A DNA stretch of 30,835 bases from JBCBKZ01 sp039026975 (GTDB taxonomy: Bacteria > Bacteroidota > Bacteroidia > J057). The position numbers and the translations under genes were made by a program. Shown one piece after another: positions 1 to 8,171 of the stretch. The notes beneath the pieces were generated by a model. The model was not told the DNA's origin and did not search any database. It worked only from the letters and a program-made list of their open reading frames with translations. The DNA lies in NCBI GenBank assembly GCA_039026975.1, contig JBCCLI010000021.1, forward strand, positions 1 to 30,835, in the 5' to 3' direction. Each line of letters begins with the position of its first letter. Within the stretch, counting starts at the first letter, position 1.

Positions 1-1050
1 CATCTGGATATTCTCTTTGATGACTCCCATGAGTTGGAAATTTCTAGCAACTCCAAAATTGTCATATTCAGTGATTTACACATGGGGGACGGGGGGAATA
101 CTGACGATTACGCTCTCAAAGCTGAGATTTTCCATCAGATTCTATCCCACTACCAAAAGCAGGAATTCTTCCTTATTTTAAATGGCGACGTGGAAGAGCT
201 GCAACGCTTCAAGCTAAGTGCTATTACCCATAGGTGGAAAGATACCTACAAACTATTTGACAAGTTCGCTAAGCATGGCAGATTTTTCAAGACAGTAGGG
301 AATCATGATATGGCCCTGAGGCTGGATACTAGCCCCAGCTCCGATTACATCCTATATGAGACCTTAAAGCTGAATTACTTCAATGATGAGCTATTTGTCT
401 TTCACGGGCACCAGGCCTCCAAAAAATATCAAAAGAACCATGATCTTATAGGCTTCACACTTAAGTATGTAGCAAATCCTCTGGGGATAAAGAACTACTC
501 TGTTTCTCACAGTAGCAAGAAGCAGTATGCTATAGAAAAGAAGGCCTATGAATACTCTCGCCTTCGAAAAATTGCCTCTATTATTGGCCATACACATAGA
601 CCCCTTTTTGAATCCCCTATGAGTAGAATAGAACGATTAACGTACGAGATAGAAAATCTCTGTAGAGTCTATGTTGAGAGTAGTGGGAAATCCAGAGTGA
701 AAATTGTGGAAGAGATAGAGGCCAAAAAAAGTAAACTTACTAAGTACACAGAGAAGGAACTGAAGAGTGAGCGTAAGAAGGACGCTTCTATTTATAGCCA
801 GGAAGAAGGCCTACAGGTTCCATGCCTGTTTAACTCTGGATGTGTGATAGGTAAAAGAGGGATAACAGCTATTGAAATTCTAAATGGCAAGATTTCCTTG
901 GTGCACTGGTTTGATGAAAAAATGGAGAAAAAGTATGTTCATTTAAATGGCCAGAAGCCCAAACAGATAGGGAAAAGTAATCTTTTCAAGATGCTATTAA
1001 ACTCTGAGAGCCTTTCTTACATTTTCAGTAGAATAGCCCTTCTGAGCTAG
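1..1050 (+). CDS. Calcineurin-like metallophosphoesterase (5' end probably outside window)
   Basis: This is a metal-dependent phosphoesterase. Counting from the TTG at position 34, the family's metal-ligand blocks are in order: DLH (residues 14-16), GD (51-52), GNHD (89-92), FHGHQ (about 123-127) and GHTH (185-188). A charged, lysine/glutamate-rich helical stretch (about 205-255) is inserted before the final segment. The reading frame stays open from the TTG back to base 1 and reads as protein (HLDILFDDSHE...), so the true start probably lies upstream and TTG 34 is only the first start codon in the window. There is no signal peptide in the visible part. The fold covers protein phosphatases, nucleotidases and UDP-diacylglucosamine hydrolases, and the substrate cannot be read from sequence. 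It ends in TAG and is followed by a 306-base leader region. Confidence 0.85.
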   Translation, partial: HLDILFDDSHELEISSNSKIVIFSDLHMGDGGNTDDYALKAEIFHQILSHYQKQEFFLILNGDVEELQRFKLSAITHRWKDTYKLFDKFAKHGRFFKTVGNHDMALRLDTSPSSDYILYETLKLNYFNDELFVFHGHQASKKYQKNHDLIGFTLKYVANPLGIKNYSVSHSSKKQYAIEKKAYEYSRLRKIASIIGHTHRPLFESPMSRIERLTYEIENLCRVYVESSGKSRVKIVEEIEAKKSKLTKYTEKELKSERKKDASIYSQEEGLQVPCLFNSGCVIGKRGITAIEILNGKISLVHWFDEKMEKKYVHLNGQKPKQIGKSNLFKMLLNSESLSYIFSRIALLS

Positions 1051-1062
1051 CTAGATCCACTC

Positions 1063-1070
1063 TATTTTTG
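1063..1070 (+). promoter_or_regulatory. Bacteroidota -7 box, candidate promoter of the ssuD-like cluster
   Basis: TATTTTTG matches the Bacteroidota -7 consensus TAnnTTTG exactly. No clear TTG -33 element lies 19-21 bases upstream, so this is a half-supported promoter. Starting here, transcription would give a leader of about 280 nt ahead of the ATG at 1357, and that leader would include all the hairpins described at 1118-1268. Confidence 0.4.
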
Positions 1071-1117
1071 ACAAATTATGAACATGATCACAGTAGCCTT
1101 TTCCTGTAGATAAAGAA

Positions 1118-1268
1118 TACCCATAGAATATGTAGGGTAGAACTACCTCAGCGAGGAAGGGTAGCCAGCTTAGCGGAAGGTTAAAAATGTTTGAGTACCT
1201 ATCAGCTAAGGGTAAGACAGAAACTAATCTACTCTAAAGAGTAAACCATTAGGAAACGCCTATTTCTG
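1118..1268 (+). promoter_or_regulatory. Structured 5' leader, possible cis-regulatory RNA
   Basis: Consecutive perfect stems can be read directly. TACCC 1118-1122 pairs with GGGTA 1135-1139. CTACC 1143-1147 pairs with GGTAG 1160-1164. CTTAGC 1169-1174 pairs with GCTAAG 1205-1210, with AGGT 1178-1181 and ACCT 1197-1200 inside it. A three-tier arm follows: CAGAAA 1218-1223 with TTTCTG 1263-1268, CTAAT 1224-1228 with ATTAG 1248-1252, and TACTC 1230-1234 with GAGTA 1239-1243 closing a TAAA loop. The internal loops (AAACC, GAAACGCCTA) are unpaired. I compared it by eye with SAM, cobalamin, TPP, THF, glycine, c-di-GMP, guanidine and fluoride riboswitch cores and found no match. The role is inferred from position and structure only. 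Confidence 0.4.
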
Positions 1269-1297
1269 TTAACTAGAGAATTCTCCCTATCTTGCTG

Positions 1298-1311
1298 TTC
1301 ATAATTATGAA
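1298..1311. promoter_or_regulatory. 14-base perfect palindrome, possible operator
   Basis: TTCATAATTATGAA is identical to its reverse complement. It lies 46 bases before the ATG of the ssuD-like gene. A shorter palindrome, GAGAATTCTC, sits at 1276-1285. A dimeric regulator could bind here, or the region could form a hairpin in the transcript. No regulator gene is adjacent, so the assignment is tentative. Confidence 0.3.
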
Positions 1312-1356
1312 GGGGTAACCAGATTAGCTAACGGACTACTTACTATCAAGAATCTT

Positions 1357-2508
1357 ATGATGACAGCTATTCGCTCAGCACAGCTTGAGGGAGCAGAGGT
1401 ATCTTGGTTTGCACCCATATGTAATGGGGATACTGATTTCCTGGGCCGTATGCCCGACCAGTATAAGAGCAACTGGGAAAACGCCTCTAACATCCTTTTG
1501 ACAGCAGACAAACTGGGGTTCAGAAACATCCTCTGCCCTTCTTCTTATCAGGTAGGGCAGGACACCTGGAGTTTTGCTTCAGCAGTAGCTCCCCTTACTC
1601 GGCAAATTCAACTTTTACCTGCCATACGCTGCGGGGAAGTACACCCACCTATGTTAGCTAGGGCCATAGCTACCCTGGATCACGTATTGAAGGGGAGACT
1701 TACCCTGAATATTATTTCTTCAAATTTACCAGGAGAAAATCTTCCTTCAGCGGCTAGATACCAACGTTCCAGAGAGGTCATAGAAATTCTCAAGCAAGCT
1801 TGGACGCAGGAAGACATGAACTTTCAGGGAGAATTTTATAATCTCAGCCTTCCTTCCGAGCCCGTTAAGCCCTACCAACAAAACGGAGGGCCTTTACTAT
1901 ACTTTGGGGGGTATTCTCCTCCTGGTGTGGACTTATGTGCCCAGCACTGTGACGTGTACCTAATGTGGCCTGAAACGGAAGGTAGGTTACAAGAACTTAT
2001 GTCTAGTATGAGTGAGAAAGCTGCCTCATATGGTAGGAAGGTAGACTTTGGGTTACGGGTACATGTCATTGTCAGGGAAACTGAATCTGAAGCTAGGGCT
2101 TATGCGCAGAGATTAATGTCAAAATTAGAAGTTGAAAAAGGGAAAGAGATTAGGGAAAGGGCGCTGGACGCCAAAAGCTATGGGGTAGCCAGACAGGCAG
2201 AAATGAGAGATCAGTCTACTGATGATGGCTTTGTGGAGGATCACCTGTGGACAGGAATAGGAAGGGCTCGCTCAGGTTGTGGTGCCGCAATTGTGGGAAA
2301 CCCGGATCAGATTATCCAGAAGCTAAGGAAGTATATGGACATGGGGATTAAGTCATTTATTCTTTCAGGATACCCACATCTGGAAGAGTGTAAGTTGTTT
2401 GCTGAATATGTGCTTCCTGAGATCCCTACTATAAGTCTTGCTGAGGCACAAGGGAGAATTCCAGCAGAAATGCCCTTAACGCCTTTAGGAGCTGCCAAGA
2501 GAACATAA
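1357..2508 (+). CDS. ssuD: FMNH2-dependent alkanesulfonate monooxygenase-like protein (SsuD family)
   Basis: This is a luciferase-like (TIM-barrel) flavin monooxygenase of 383 residues, close to the roughly 380 of SsuD. SsuD uses reduced FMN and O2 to cleave C1-C14 alkanesulfonates to an aldehyde and sulfite. Seen in the sequence: an N-terminal WFAPxxNGDTDFLG segment, a central YFGGYSPPG block, the segment RVHVIVRETE, and near the C-terminus GxxAAIVGNPDQ followed by SFILSGYPHLEE, which is very like the SsuD C-terminal signature. The start is ATG ATG, and either codon could serve. The symporter gene begins 3 bases after its stop. There is no SsuE flavin reductase and no SsuABC transporter in the window, so reduced flavin must come from elsewhere. 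The exact substrate (alkanesulfonate, dimethylsulfone or another) is not certain. Confidence 0.8.
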   Translation: MMTAIRSAQLEGAEVSWFAPICNGDTDFLGRMPDQYKSNWENASNILLTADKLGFRNILCPSSYQVGQDTWSFASAVAPLTRQIQLLPAIRCGEVHPPMLARAIATLDHVLKGRLTLNIISSNLPGENLPSAARYQRSREVIEILKQAWTQEDMNFQGEFYNLSLPSEPVKPYQQNGGPLLYFGGYSPPGVDLCAQHCDVYLMWPETEGRLQELMSSMSEKAASYGRKVDFGLRVHVIVRETESEARAYAQRLMSKLEVEKGKEIRERALDAKSYGVARQAEMRDQSTDDGFVEDHLWTGIGRARSGCGAAIVGNPDQIIQKLRKYMDMGIKSFILSGYPHLEECKLFAEYVLPEIPTISLAEAQGRIPAEMPLTPLGAAKRT

Positions 2509-2511
2509 ATT

Positions 2512-4053
2512 ATGCTTATCGATATCATCATAGTAGGGGTCTACTTCGTGGCTATTATGTGGCTGGCATTAAAGGGAAGGGTAGGGAAGCAGATTTCTAC
2601 AGAAGAATATTTTCTGAGTTCCAGAAATCTGAGATGGCCATCCATAGCCATTTCCACTATTGCTACAAATATTCAGGGCTACCAATTTTTAGGGATGGTA
2701 GGCTCCGCCTATTTGTATGGGTTGGCACAGGCCAACCTGGAAATTAATGCCATGCAGGGCATCCTACTGGCAGCCTTTGTTTTTGTGCCGCTGTACTTAA
2801 GAGATAAGGTGGTTACTATCACCCAATTTATCCAAAGTAGGTTGGGACAACGAACGGGTTTTGTCTATTCTCTGGCTAATCTGGCTATCTTATCTACGCT
2901 AGGATTAGGGGCAGCCCTTTTTTGGGGAGCCTATGCCGCGGATATAGTCTTCGAGTCCTATCTAAGCTGGTTTCATCCTAGCAGAGTGGTAAGGGTTATT
3001 AGCCTAGCTGTTACCTTGGGAGTATTCTCTGCTGTTTACACCTACCTGGGAGGGCTGGGCGCCGTAGTGAAGACAGACATTCTGCAGTTTGTCATGTTGA
3101 CTACCGGAGGGATTATTATCCTGGTATTAGCCGTTTATCATGCAGGGGGATGGAGTAACTTGATGGAGAAGCAGTCAGATATGATGCACCTCCACCTTCC
3201 TGCTGACCATCCTACCTTACCCTGGATAGCTATACCGGGTATGTTACTGCTCAACATAAATTACTGGTGTGCTAACCAGAGTGTTATCCAACGATCATTA
3301 GCTGCCAGAAATCTCAGAGAGGCACAGATAGGCCTCATGGTGGGGGGTATCATGAAGTATGGAATGGCCATCATCATTATCATTCCAGGCATAGCGCTGG
3401 CAGCTATCTTGTCTGATAATCCGCTTAGTGATCCTGACCAGGCTTTTCCCTATATGATCAGCCATTTTCTCCCACAGGGATTGAGAGGACTAATTGTGTG
3501 TGCGCTTTTTGCTTCCCTGATGAGTACTGTAGACTCTCTGTATAATTCTCTTTCTACCCTTTGGGCAGTAGATATCTATAAAGGATGGATTAATAAAAGC
3601 GCTTCTGATCAGCAAGTAGTAGCCGCAGGTAGGAGATCTATTTTAGTATTTCTCCTGACAGGTATAGGCATGGCTTCCATTCTGACCTATGTGAAATTTG
3701 AGAATCCTGAATTGGCTTTCACTCATACGCTGAATGACCTGAGATACTTTGTTAATTGTGGTATAGTAGTACTTATTTGTGGGGCTGCTTTTCTGGTGGT
3801 GAAGAGGGAAATGTGGAGTATACTTGCTTTCTTTCTCACCATAGTTCTACATCTTAGCATCCAGGTATTTTCCCCTGACCTGAACTACTTTGTACGGGCT
3901 ATGTGGGTGATTCTCCTCGCTTTTATGGTCCTTGTAGTCCTATCTAAGGGGTTTCGAAAGTCTGGTCTTTCTCAAGACTTTGGGAAAGATGCTGTCTATG
4001 CGGGATGGGGCCTACTACTTTCTCTTATTATGTTGCATATGATCTTCCATTAA
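2512..4053 (+). CDS. Sodium:solute symporter (SSS family, SGLT-like)
   Basis: This is an inner-membrane sodium-coupled importer of 513 residues with about 13-14 hydrophobic segments, the usual size for the family. Diagnostic stretches are EEYFLSSRNLRWPSIAIS near the N-terminus, the SGLT block YWCANQSVIQRSLAARNLRE in the middle, and MSTVDSLYNSLSTLWAVDIYK, which matches the family pattern of a serine/asparagine-rich TM segment followed by DIYK. The SGLT branch usually carries sugars or inositol. Here the gene starts 3 bases after the SsuD-like monooxygenase, so the two are almost surely co-transcribed and the cargo may be the monooxygenase substrate or its sugar-like precursor. That cargo is inferred from position, not shown by sequence. 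Confidence 0.9.
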   Translation: MLIDIIIVGVYFVAIMWLALKGRVGKQISTEEYFLSSRNLRWPSIAISTIATNIQGYQFLGMVGSAYLYGLAQANLEINAMQGILLAAFVFVPLYLRDKVVTITQFIQSRLGQRTGFVYSLANLAILSTLGLGAALFWGAYAADIVFESYLSWFHPSRVVRVISLAVTLGVFSAVYTYLGGLGAVVKTDILQFVMLTTGGIIILVLAVYHAGGWSNLMEKQSDMMHLHLPADHPTLPWIAIPGMLLLNINYWCANQSVIQRSLAARNLREAQIGLMVGGIMKYGMAIIIIIPGIALAAILSDNPLSDPDQAFPYMISHFLPQGLRGLIVCALFASLMSTVDSLYNSLSTLWAVDIYKGWINKSASDQQVVAAGRRSILVFLLTGIGMASILTYVKFENPELAFTHTLNDLRYFVNCGIVVLICGAAFLVVKREMWSILAFFLTIVLHLSIQVFSPDLNYFVRAMWVILLAFMVLVVLSKGFRKSGLSQDFGKDAVYAGWGLLLSLIMLHMIFH

Positions 4054-4112
4054 GCATATCCATCACGTCTTGTTGTAGACATCCTCAAGACTTTTTTTCT
4101 TTATTTAGCTGG

Positions 4113-4778
4113 ATGAAACACATCTTCTTTGATTGTGATGGGGTTCTGGTGGACTCAGAAATCATTGCAAATAGGGTCTGGGTCCAGCGACTGGAACGAA
4201 TGGGACTCAGCATGACGGAAAAAACATTTATCCAAACCTATGCGGGGAAGCGGGAAGAGGAAGTTAGGCGGCAGATACAAGCTGAGTATGGGTTAACTTT
4301 TGAAGAAGATTTTCTGGAGAATATTCTCAAGGAACTAGATGAAAGAATACATGCAGAACTACAGGCGGTAGCAGGGATGAGAGAACTGGTATTCTCTATT
4401 ACTATTCCCAAAAGTGTGGTATCTAATAGCAGTCAGTATCAGGCAAAGCGGTCTCTACAGCTTACGGGAATGTGGGAAGCATTTGAAGGGAGATGCTTCA
4501 CTTCTGACCAGGTAATTAATCCTAAACCGGCACCAGATGTTTACTTACATGCCCTGAACCAAACCCAACAGGAAAAAGATAGTTCTATAGTAGTAGAAGA
4601 TAGCGCTACAGGGGTAAGTGCAGCCAAAGCAGCAGGCTTACAGGTGATCGGATTTTTGGGGGCCAGCCATATCATGGAAGGGCATGACAAGAAACTGGAA
4701 GCTGCAGGAGCAGATTGGGTAGCGCGAAATGCGGAAGAGGTAGGTACACTCCTTACAAAACTTGAATTCATAACATAA
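4113..4778 (+). CDS. HAD-superfamily phosphatase, beta-phosphoglucomutase-like subfamily
   Basis: This is a soluble 221-residue HAD hydrolase. Motif I is FFDCDGVLVDSE, with nucleophile Asp7 and acid/base Asp9. Motif II is VVSNSS, motif III is the lysine in NPKPAPDVY, and motif IV is VVEDSATGV. The helical cap between motifs I and II is the type found in beta-phosphoglucomutases, phosphoglycolate phosphatases and small sugar-phosphate phosphatases. I chose the ATG at 4113 because the DxD motif follows at once. The frame is open further upstream to 4005, but that part overlaps the symporter gene and encodes unrelated residues. It follows the symporter by 59 bases, so it is probably co-transcribed. 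Mutase and phosphatase cannot be separated by eye. Confidence 0.85.
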   Translation: MKHIFFDCDGVLVDSEIIANRVWVQRLERMGLSMTEKTFIQTYAGKREEEVRRQIQAEYGLTFEEDFLENILKELDERIHAELQAVAGMRELVFSITIPKSVVSNSSQYQAKRSLQLTGMWEAFEGRCFTSDQVINPKPAPDVYLHALNQTQQEKDSSIVVEDSATGVSAAKAAGLQVIGFLGASHIMEGHDKKLEAAGADWVARNAEEVGTLLTKLEFIT

Positions 4779-4798
4779 ACCAAGCCAACTAACGTAAT

Positions 4799-5497
4799 AT
4801 GTCTGATTCTAACATAGCCTTAATAACAGGAGCAGCAGGAAATTTGGGAAGGGAGGTAGTAAAAGTATTCAATGATCATCACTTTAAAGTTCATGGAAGC
4901 ATAGAGCCAGGGAAAAATCCAAAAACAGATAAACAGGCTATGCTGGTGTGGCATGAGGTAGATTTAAAAAAGGAGGAATCAGCCTTGACCTTTGTGAAAG
5001 ATGTGGTAAATGTGGAGAAAAAGATAGATGCCTGCCTGATGCTAGTGGGTGGATTTGCTATGGGAGATATTCATAAGACACGGATCTCAGACATACGCGA
5101 AATGATCCGTCTTAATTTTGAAACAGCTTTTCATATAGCCAGGCCTGTTTTCCAGCAGATGATTACCCAGGAAGGGGGAGGGAAGCTGGTCTTTATAGGG
5201 TCTAAACCTGCCCTGGAAGTACAAGCTGGTAAGGGATTGATGGCCTATGCCTTAAGTAAATCATTACTCTTCCAGCTGGCAGAGATGCTAAATGCTGAAG
5301 GGGAGGCTCAGCAGGTAACAGCTTCAGTGGTGGTTCCCAGCATCATAGATACCCCATTAAATAGAAATGCTATGCCTAATGCAGACTTTGAGAAGTGGGT
5401 CAGTCCACACGCATTAGCTGAGGTTATGCACTTCATTTGCTCGAAGGCAGGGAAGGACATTAGAAAAGGAGTGTATAAAGTATATGGAGGTTCTTGA
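4799..5497 (+). CDS. Short-chain dehydrogenase/reductase (SDR)
   Basis: This is a classical-type SDR of 232 residues, probably NAD(P)H dependent and cytosolic. The nucleotide-binding motif is TGAAGNLG (residues 10-17). The catalytic set is in place: Ser135 within VFIGSKP, and Tyr150 with Lys154 in YALSK. The DVN-like and NAG regions are atypical (MLVGGFAMGD around residues 81-90), a feature shared with the small dihydropteridine-reductase-like SDR group. It starts 20 bases after the HAD gene and continues the same transcription unit. The substrate is unknown. Confidence 0.85.
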   Translation: MSDSNIALITGAAGNLGREVVKVFNDHHFKVHGSIEPGKNPKTDKQAMLVWHEVDLKKEESALTFVKDVVNVEKKIDACLMLVGGFAMGDIHKTRISDIREMIRLNFETAFHIARPVFQQMITQEGGGKLVFIGSKPALEVQAGKGLMAYALSKSLLFQLAEMLNAEGEAQQVTASVVVPSIIDTPLNRNAMPNADFEKWVSPHALAEVMHFICSKAGKDIRKGVYKVYGGS

Positions 5498-5512
5498 TTA
5501 AATGCAGCGTAA

Positions 5513-5965
5513 GTGAATAATGGCTGGAAAGTAAGGATAGAAAAGATTAAGGACTGGTTTAACCGTAACCTGTTCCAGATAGAAGATAGTAAGGAAAGGA
5601 AGGCATGGGCGGTAGCCTGGGGGGTATTTATGGCCATCTTTCCACTATGGGGATTACAGACCATCATAGCTTTAGCAGGGGCGCAGCTATTTAAGCTCAA
5701 TAAAATTATTGTGCTTTGTGCAAGTGGATTAAGTGTGTTCCCTGTTATGCCTCTTGTGATGTATGCGGGCCACTATATGGGGAGCTTTTTTGTTACCCGC
5801 CCTACTTATCTCACTTTTAGCATGCAGCTAAGTAAGGATGATATCCTCCCTCACCTCACACAGTATCTTATTGGAAGTAGTGTATTAGCGGTGTTCAGCG
5901 CCGTGGTATTTGGAAGTATTGCCTATTGGGGAGTAGGCAGGTGGCAGCAGAGCAAGGCGAGTTAA
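5513..5965 (+). CDS. DUF2062 family membrane protein
   Basis: This is a 150-residue protein with a charged N-terminus (about 1-30), then the DUF2062 core: the RKAWAVAWGVFMAIFPLWG segment, a second hydrophobic segment (about 55-75) and further hydrophobic helices to the C-terminus. The start is GTG at 5513; a stop codon lies directly upstream in frame (5510-5512), so no longer form is possible and a GTG start is required unless translation begins further in. DUF2062 proteins are small inner-membrane proteins of unknown biochemical role, often found beside lipid or glycan genes. It lies 15 bases after the SDR stop and is last in the cluster. It converges on the MlaD-family gene with only 12 bases between. 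Confidence 0.75.
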   Translation: MNNGWKVRIEKIKDWFNRNLFQIEDSKERKAWAVAWGVFMAIFPLWGLQTIIALAGAQLFKLNKIIVLCASGLSVFPVMPLVMYAGHYMGSFFVTRPTYLTFSMQLSKDDILPHLTQYLIGSSVLAVFSAVVFGSIAYWGVGRWQQSKAS

Positions 5966-5977
5966 GAGTTGAAAGAC

Positions 5978-6991
5978 CTATTCTCTCTCCGCATTTACTT
6001 TTTCAACCTTGGATTTAGGAGGCTTTCGCTCGAAGAGGTAAATCTTCAAGTCATCGAAAAATCGTTGAGGGTTTTCATTTACTTCCCTTAGAAGGGCGTT
6101 TACATTAGCAGACGTGGCTGTGATGCTGTCATACAATTGGCGATCATTAAACAGCATGCCCATGGTGCTAGTAGTAGTATCCATTTTGGAGACTAAATTC
6201 TCAAAACTACCTACAGCAGAGCTAGCATCCGTCATCAGCTGTTTGATCTCTCCGGATGCACCTCTGAGAGAATCAGTAGTCACCTTAATGTTGGATATGA
6301 TGGCTTCTACCTCTTCATTTTTATCTTTGACATTGCCGATAATGTCTCTTGAATCTTCCGCTATCACCTTGAAAACAGAGGTGGTACTGTCAAATTTGGA
6401 GGTAATACTTCTGACATTCCGAGCTGACATTTCTAATTCTCCCAGGGTGTTACTGATAGAATTTCTTCCTCTAGGGTCATTGATGATTTGCCTAAGGCTA
6501 CTGGCTATCCCATTTAGCTCATTCGCTAGTTTTCCTAGTTCAATAAAGATTTTGGTCCCTTCCGGTACTAAGGCAGAGGCCTTATCCAGAAAGCTGGTAT
6601 CCATGACGCCAATGAGGTAATCTCCATCTACTAAATAAGTGGTTTGGGTAGAGTCATACAGAATTTCTATGGCCTTAGACCCCAGAAGGTCGGAGCTGTA
6701 GATCATAGCCTGAGAACCAGTAGGGATTTCGAGAGAATTATCAAATTCTAGTAAGGCGCGTACGGTACCTTTACTCATATCCAGGTCTAACTTCCCTACC
6801 TGCCCTACTTTTAAGCCATTGATCATAATGGGATTACCTTTAATCAACCCCTGTAGATCATCATATTCTGTATATAGGCGATAGGGACTTCCAAGGACTT
6901 TGGTTCCCTTCAAGTATGTGATTCCGAAATAGAATAATGCGAGTGCTCCGACGGCAAATATTCCCAACCTTACTTCTCTACTCAGTTTCAA
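5978..6991 (-). CDS. MlaD/MCE-family lipid-transport protein
   Basis: This 337-residue protein is anchored by one N-terminal TM helix (about residues 9-26). An MCE domain (about 35-115) includes LYTEYDDLQGLIKGNPIMIN and a SSDLLGSKAIEI stretch. A long helical, coiled-coil-like C-terminal half is rich in Asn, Ser and Thr. MCE proteins form hexameric rings or tunnels that carry phospholipids between inner and outer membranes, working with an MlaE permease and MlaF ATPase. Neither partner gene is in the window. It lies 103 bases downstream of the CPBP protease gene on the same strand and may share its transcript. The gene name is left blank because several MCE paralogues exist. Confidence 0.85.
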   Translation of the reverse strand: MKLSREVRLGIFAVGALALFYFGITYLKGTKVLGSPYRLYTEYDDLQGLIKGNPIMINGLKVGQVGKLDLDMSKGTVRALLEFDNSLEIPTGSQAMIYSSDLLGSKAIEILYDSTQTTYLVDGDYLIGVMDTSFLDKASALVPEGTKIFIELGKLANELNGIASSLRQIINDPRGRNSISNTLGELEMSARNVRSITSKFDSTTSVFKVIAEDSRDIIGNVKDKNEEVEAIISNIKVTTDSLRGASGEIKQLMTDASSAVGSFENLVSKMDTTTSTMGMLFNDRQLYDSITATSANVNALLREVNENPQRFFDDLKIYLFERKPPKSKVEKVNAERE

Positions 6992-7094
6992 TATACCGGT
7001 CTTTGAAAGGTTATATGGCCGCTAAAGTAACCAAAAGCCTACTATTGACAAAATACCTTAGGAGGGCATCCTATTTAGGACAGATAAGAGCTCA

Positions 7095-8096
7095 CTAATC
7101 CTCCTGTAAGGGATTTGACTCTTTCCCTAACTGCTCCATCATATGGGTGGCTTCAATAGGTTCCCTCTTCTCTATAGTAGCAAATACCCTGTCCCATTTT
7201 TTCCACCTATACTTTTTTTGAAGGATTAGAAAGAAAAGGCTGGCCATAACGAGCCAGGTGAGCAGCATACCTGAGGCATCAAATTCTCCCATGATAAACA
7301 GAGAAGGTGTCTGGAAAGCTGAGCCGGGGAAACTGACAAATACCGCTCCAAAGATATTATTAGCAGCATGTAGCCCTAAGGCTATCTCCAGTCCATCATC
7401 CAGCAGCGTAATCAAGCCCAATAGTAGGCCTACTCCTATATAATAGCTGACGAGCCACTGTCCGTACATAGCTATTTCAGGGTTAGCCATATGTACCAGC
7501 CCAAAAGCTACAGAAGTAAGGAGGAGCCCTAGCCACGGTTTCCTGCTGATAAATCCTATGCCCTGCATAAGGTAGCCTCTAAAGAATAGTTCTTCTGCTG
7601 AAGTTTGAAGGGGAAGAATGAGAATAGCTACTATCAGCAAGGAGAAAAACTTAGTAGGTTGAAAATTCCATGTGAAATTTTCTGGATTTAATTGGTAGCC
7701 AACGAATTCTGATAGTACAGCCAGGAGTGTCCATACAAGGGCAGAAAAGCCTACCTTTTTCCAGTCTACTCGCGTGAATCCATTGATTAAGCTAATGAAA
7801 GGCCTTTTGTGGAAGTTAGTCACACATACCCAGAGCATGACCAGCATGGCTATGAAGGGGAGGAGAAATAAAAATAAGACCAAGCCTGGATCCATCTGGA
7901 TAACATCAGGATTAACAGACTGGGCCACTTCCTGAATATCCAGGTTCAATTCGCTTGCACGCATGGCGAGAACTATACCGGCAGGTAATCCTCCCAGGAA
8001 ATAACAAAAAATGACCAAAAGGATAGTAGCTAGATATAACCAGAAACCATTATTACCTTTAGCTGCCTGATAGATAAAACTATTTAGTTCGTTCAT
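7095..8096 (-). CDS. CPBP family intramembrane glutamic protease
   Basis: This is a polytopic membrane protein of 333 residues with about eight hydrophobic segments. The CPBP (Abi/Rce1-like) active-site motifs are complete: EExxxR as Glu168-Glu169 to Arg173 in SAEELFFRGYL, the second motif FGLVHM with His202, and the third HAANN with His243. Family members cleave peptides within the membrane or process prenylated or bacteriocin-related proteins; most Bacteroidota copies have no known substrate. The N-terminal 150 residues (two TM pairs plus a linker) precede the core, and the C-terminus is a charged tail. The gene is divergent from the hydrolase at 8172, with 75 bases between. Confidence 0.9.
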   Translation of the reverse strand: MNELNSFIYQAAKGNNGFWLYLATILLVIFCYFLGGLPAGIVLAMRASELNLDIQEVAQSVNPDVIQMDPGLVLFLFLLPFIAMLVMLWVCVTNFHKRPFISLINGFTRVDWKKVGFSALVWTLLAVLSEFVGYQLNPENFTWNFQPTKFFSLLIVAILILPLQTSAEELFFRGYLMQGIGFISRKPWLGLLLTSVAFGLVHMANPEIAMYGQWLVSYYIGVGLLLGLITLLDDGLEIALGLHAANNIFGAVFVSFPGSAFQTPSLFIMGEFDASGMLLTWLVMASLFFLILQKKYRWKKWDRVFATIEKREPIEATHMMEQLGKESNPLQED

Positions 8097-8171
8097 GATT
8101 AATCAATGGAAGCCTCCAAGGTAGGAATTATTTTTTGACCGGAGGGTTTCAGCTATTCAAATACCCACTCC

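Noticed and set aside
1118..1268. Known riboswitch or small ribozyme (SAM, cobalamin, TPP, THF, guanidine, hammerhead, twister)
   Set aside because: The conserved cores of these families are not present by eye. The element is kept only as an unassigned structured leader.
4005..4112. Upstream extension of the HAD phosphatase frame
   Set aside because: It overlaps the symporter gene in another frame and encodes residues unlike any HAD N-terminus. The DxD motif sits directly after the ATG at 4113.
7059..7073. Terminator after the CPBP gene
   Set aside because: TAGGA with TCCTA forms only a 5-bp stem without a convincing T-run on the minus strand.
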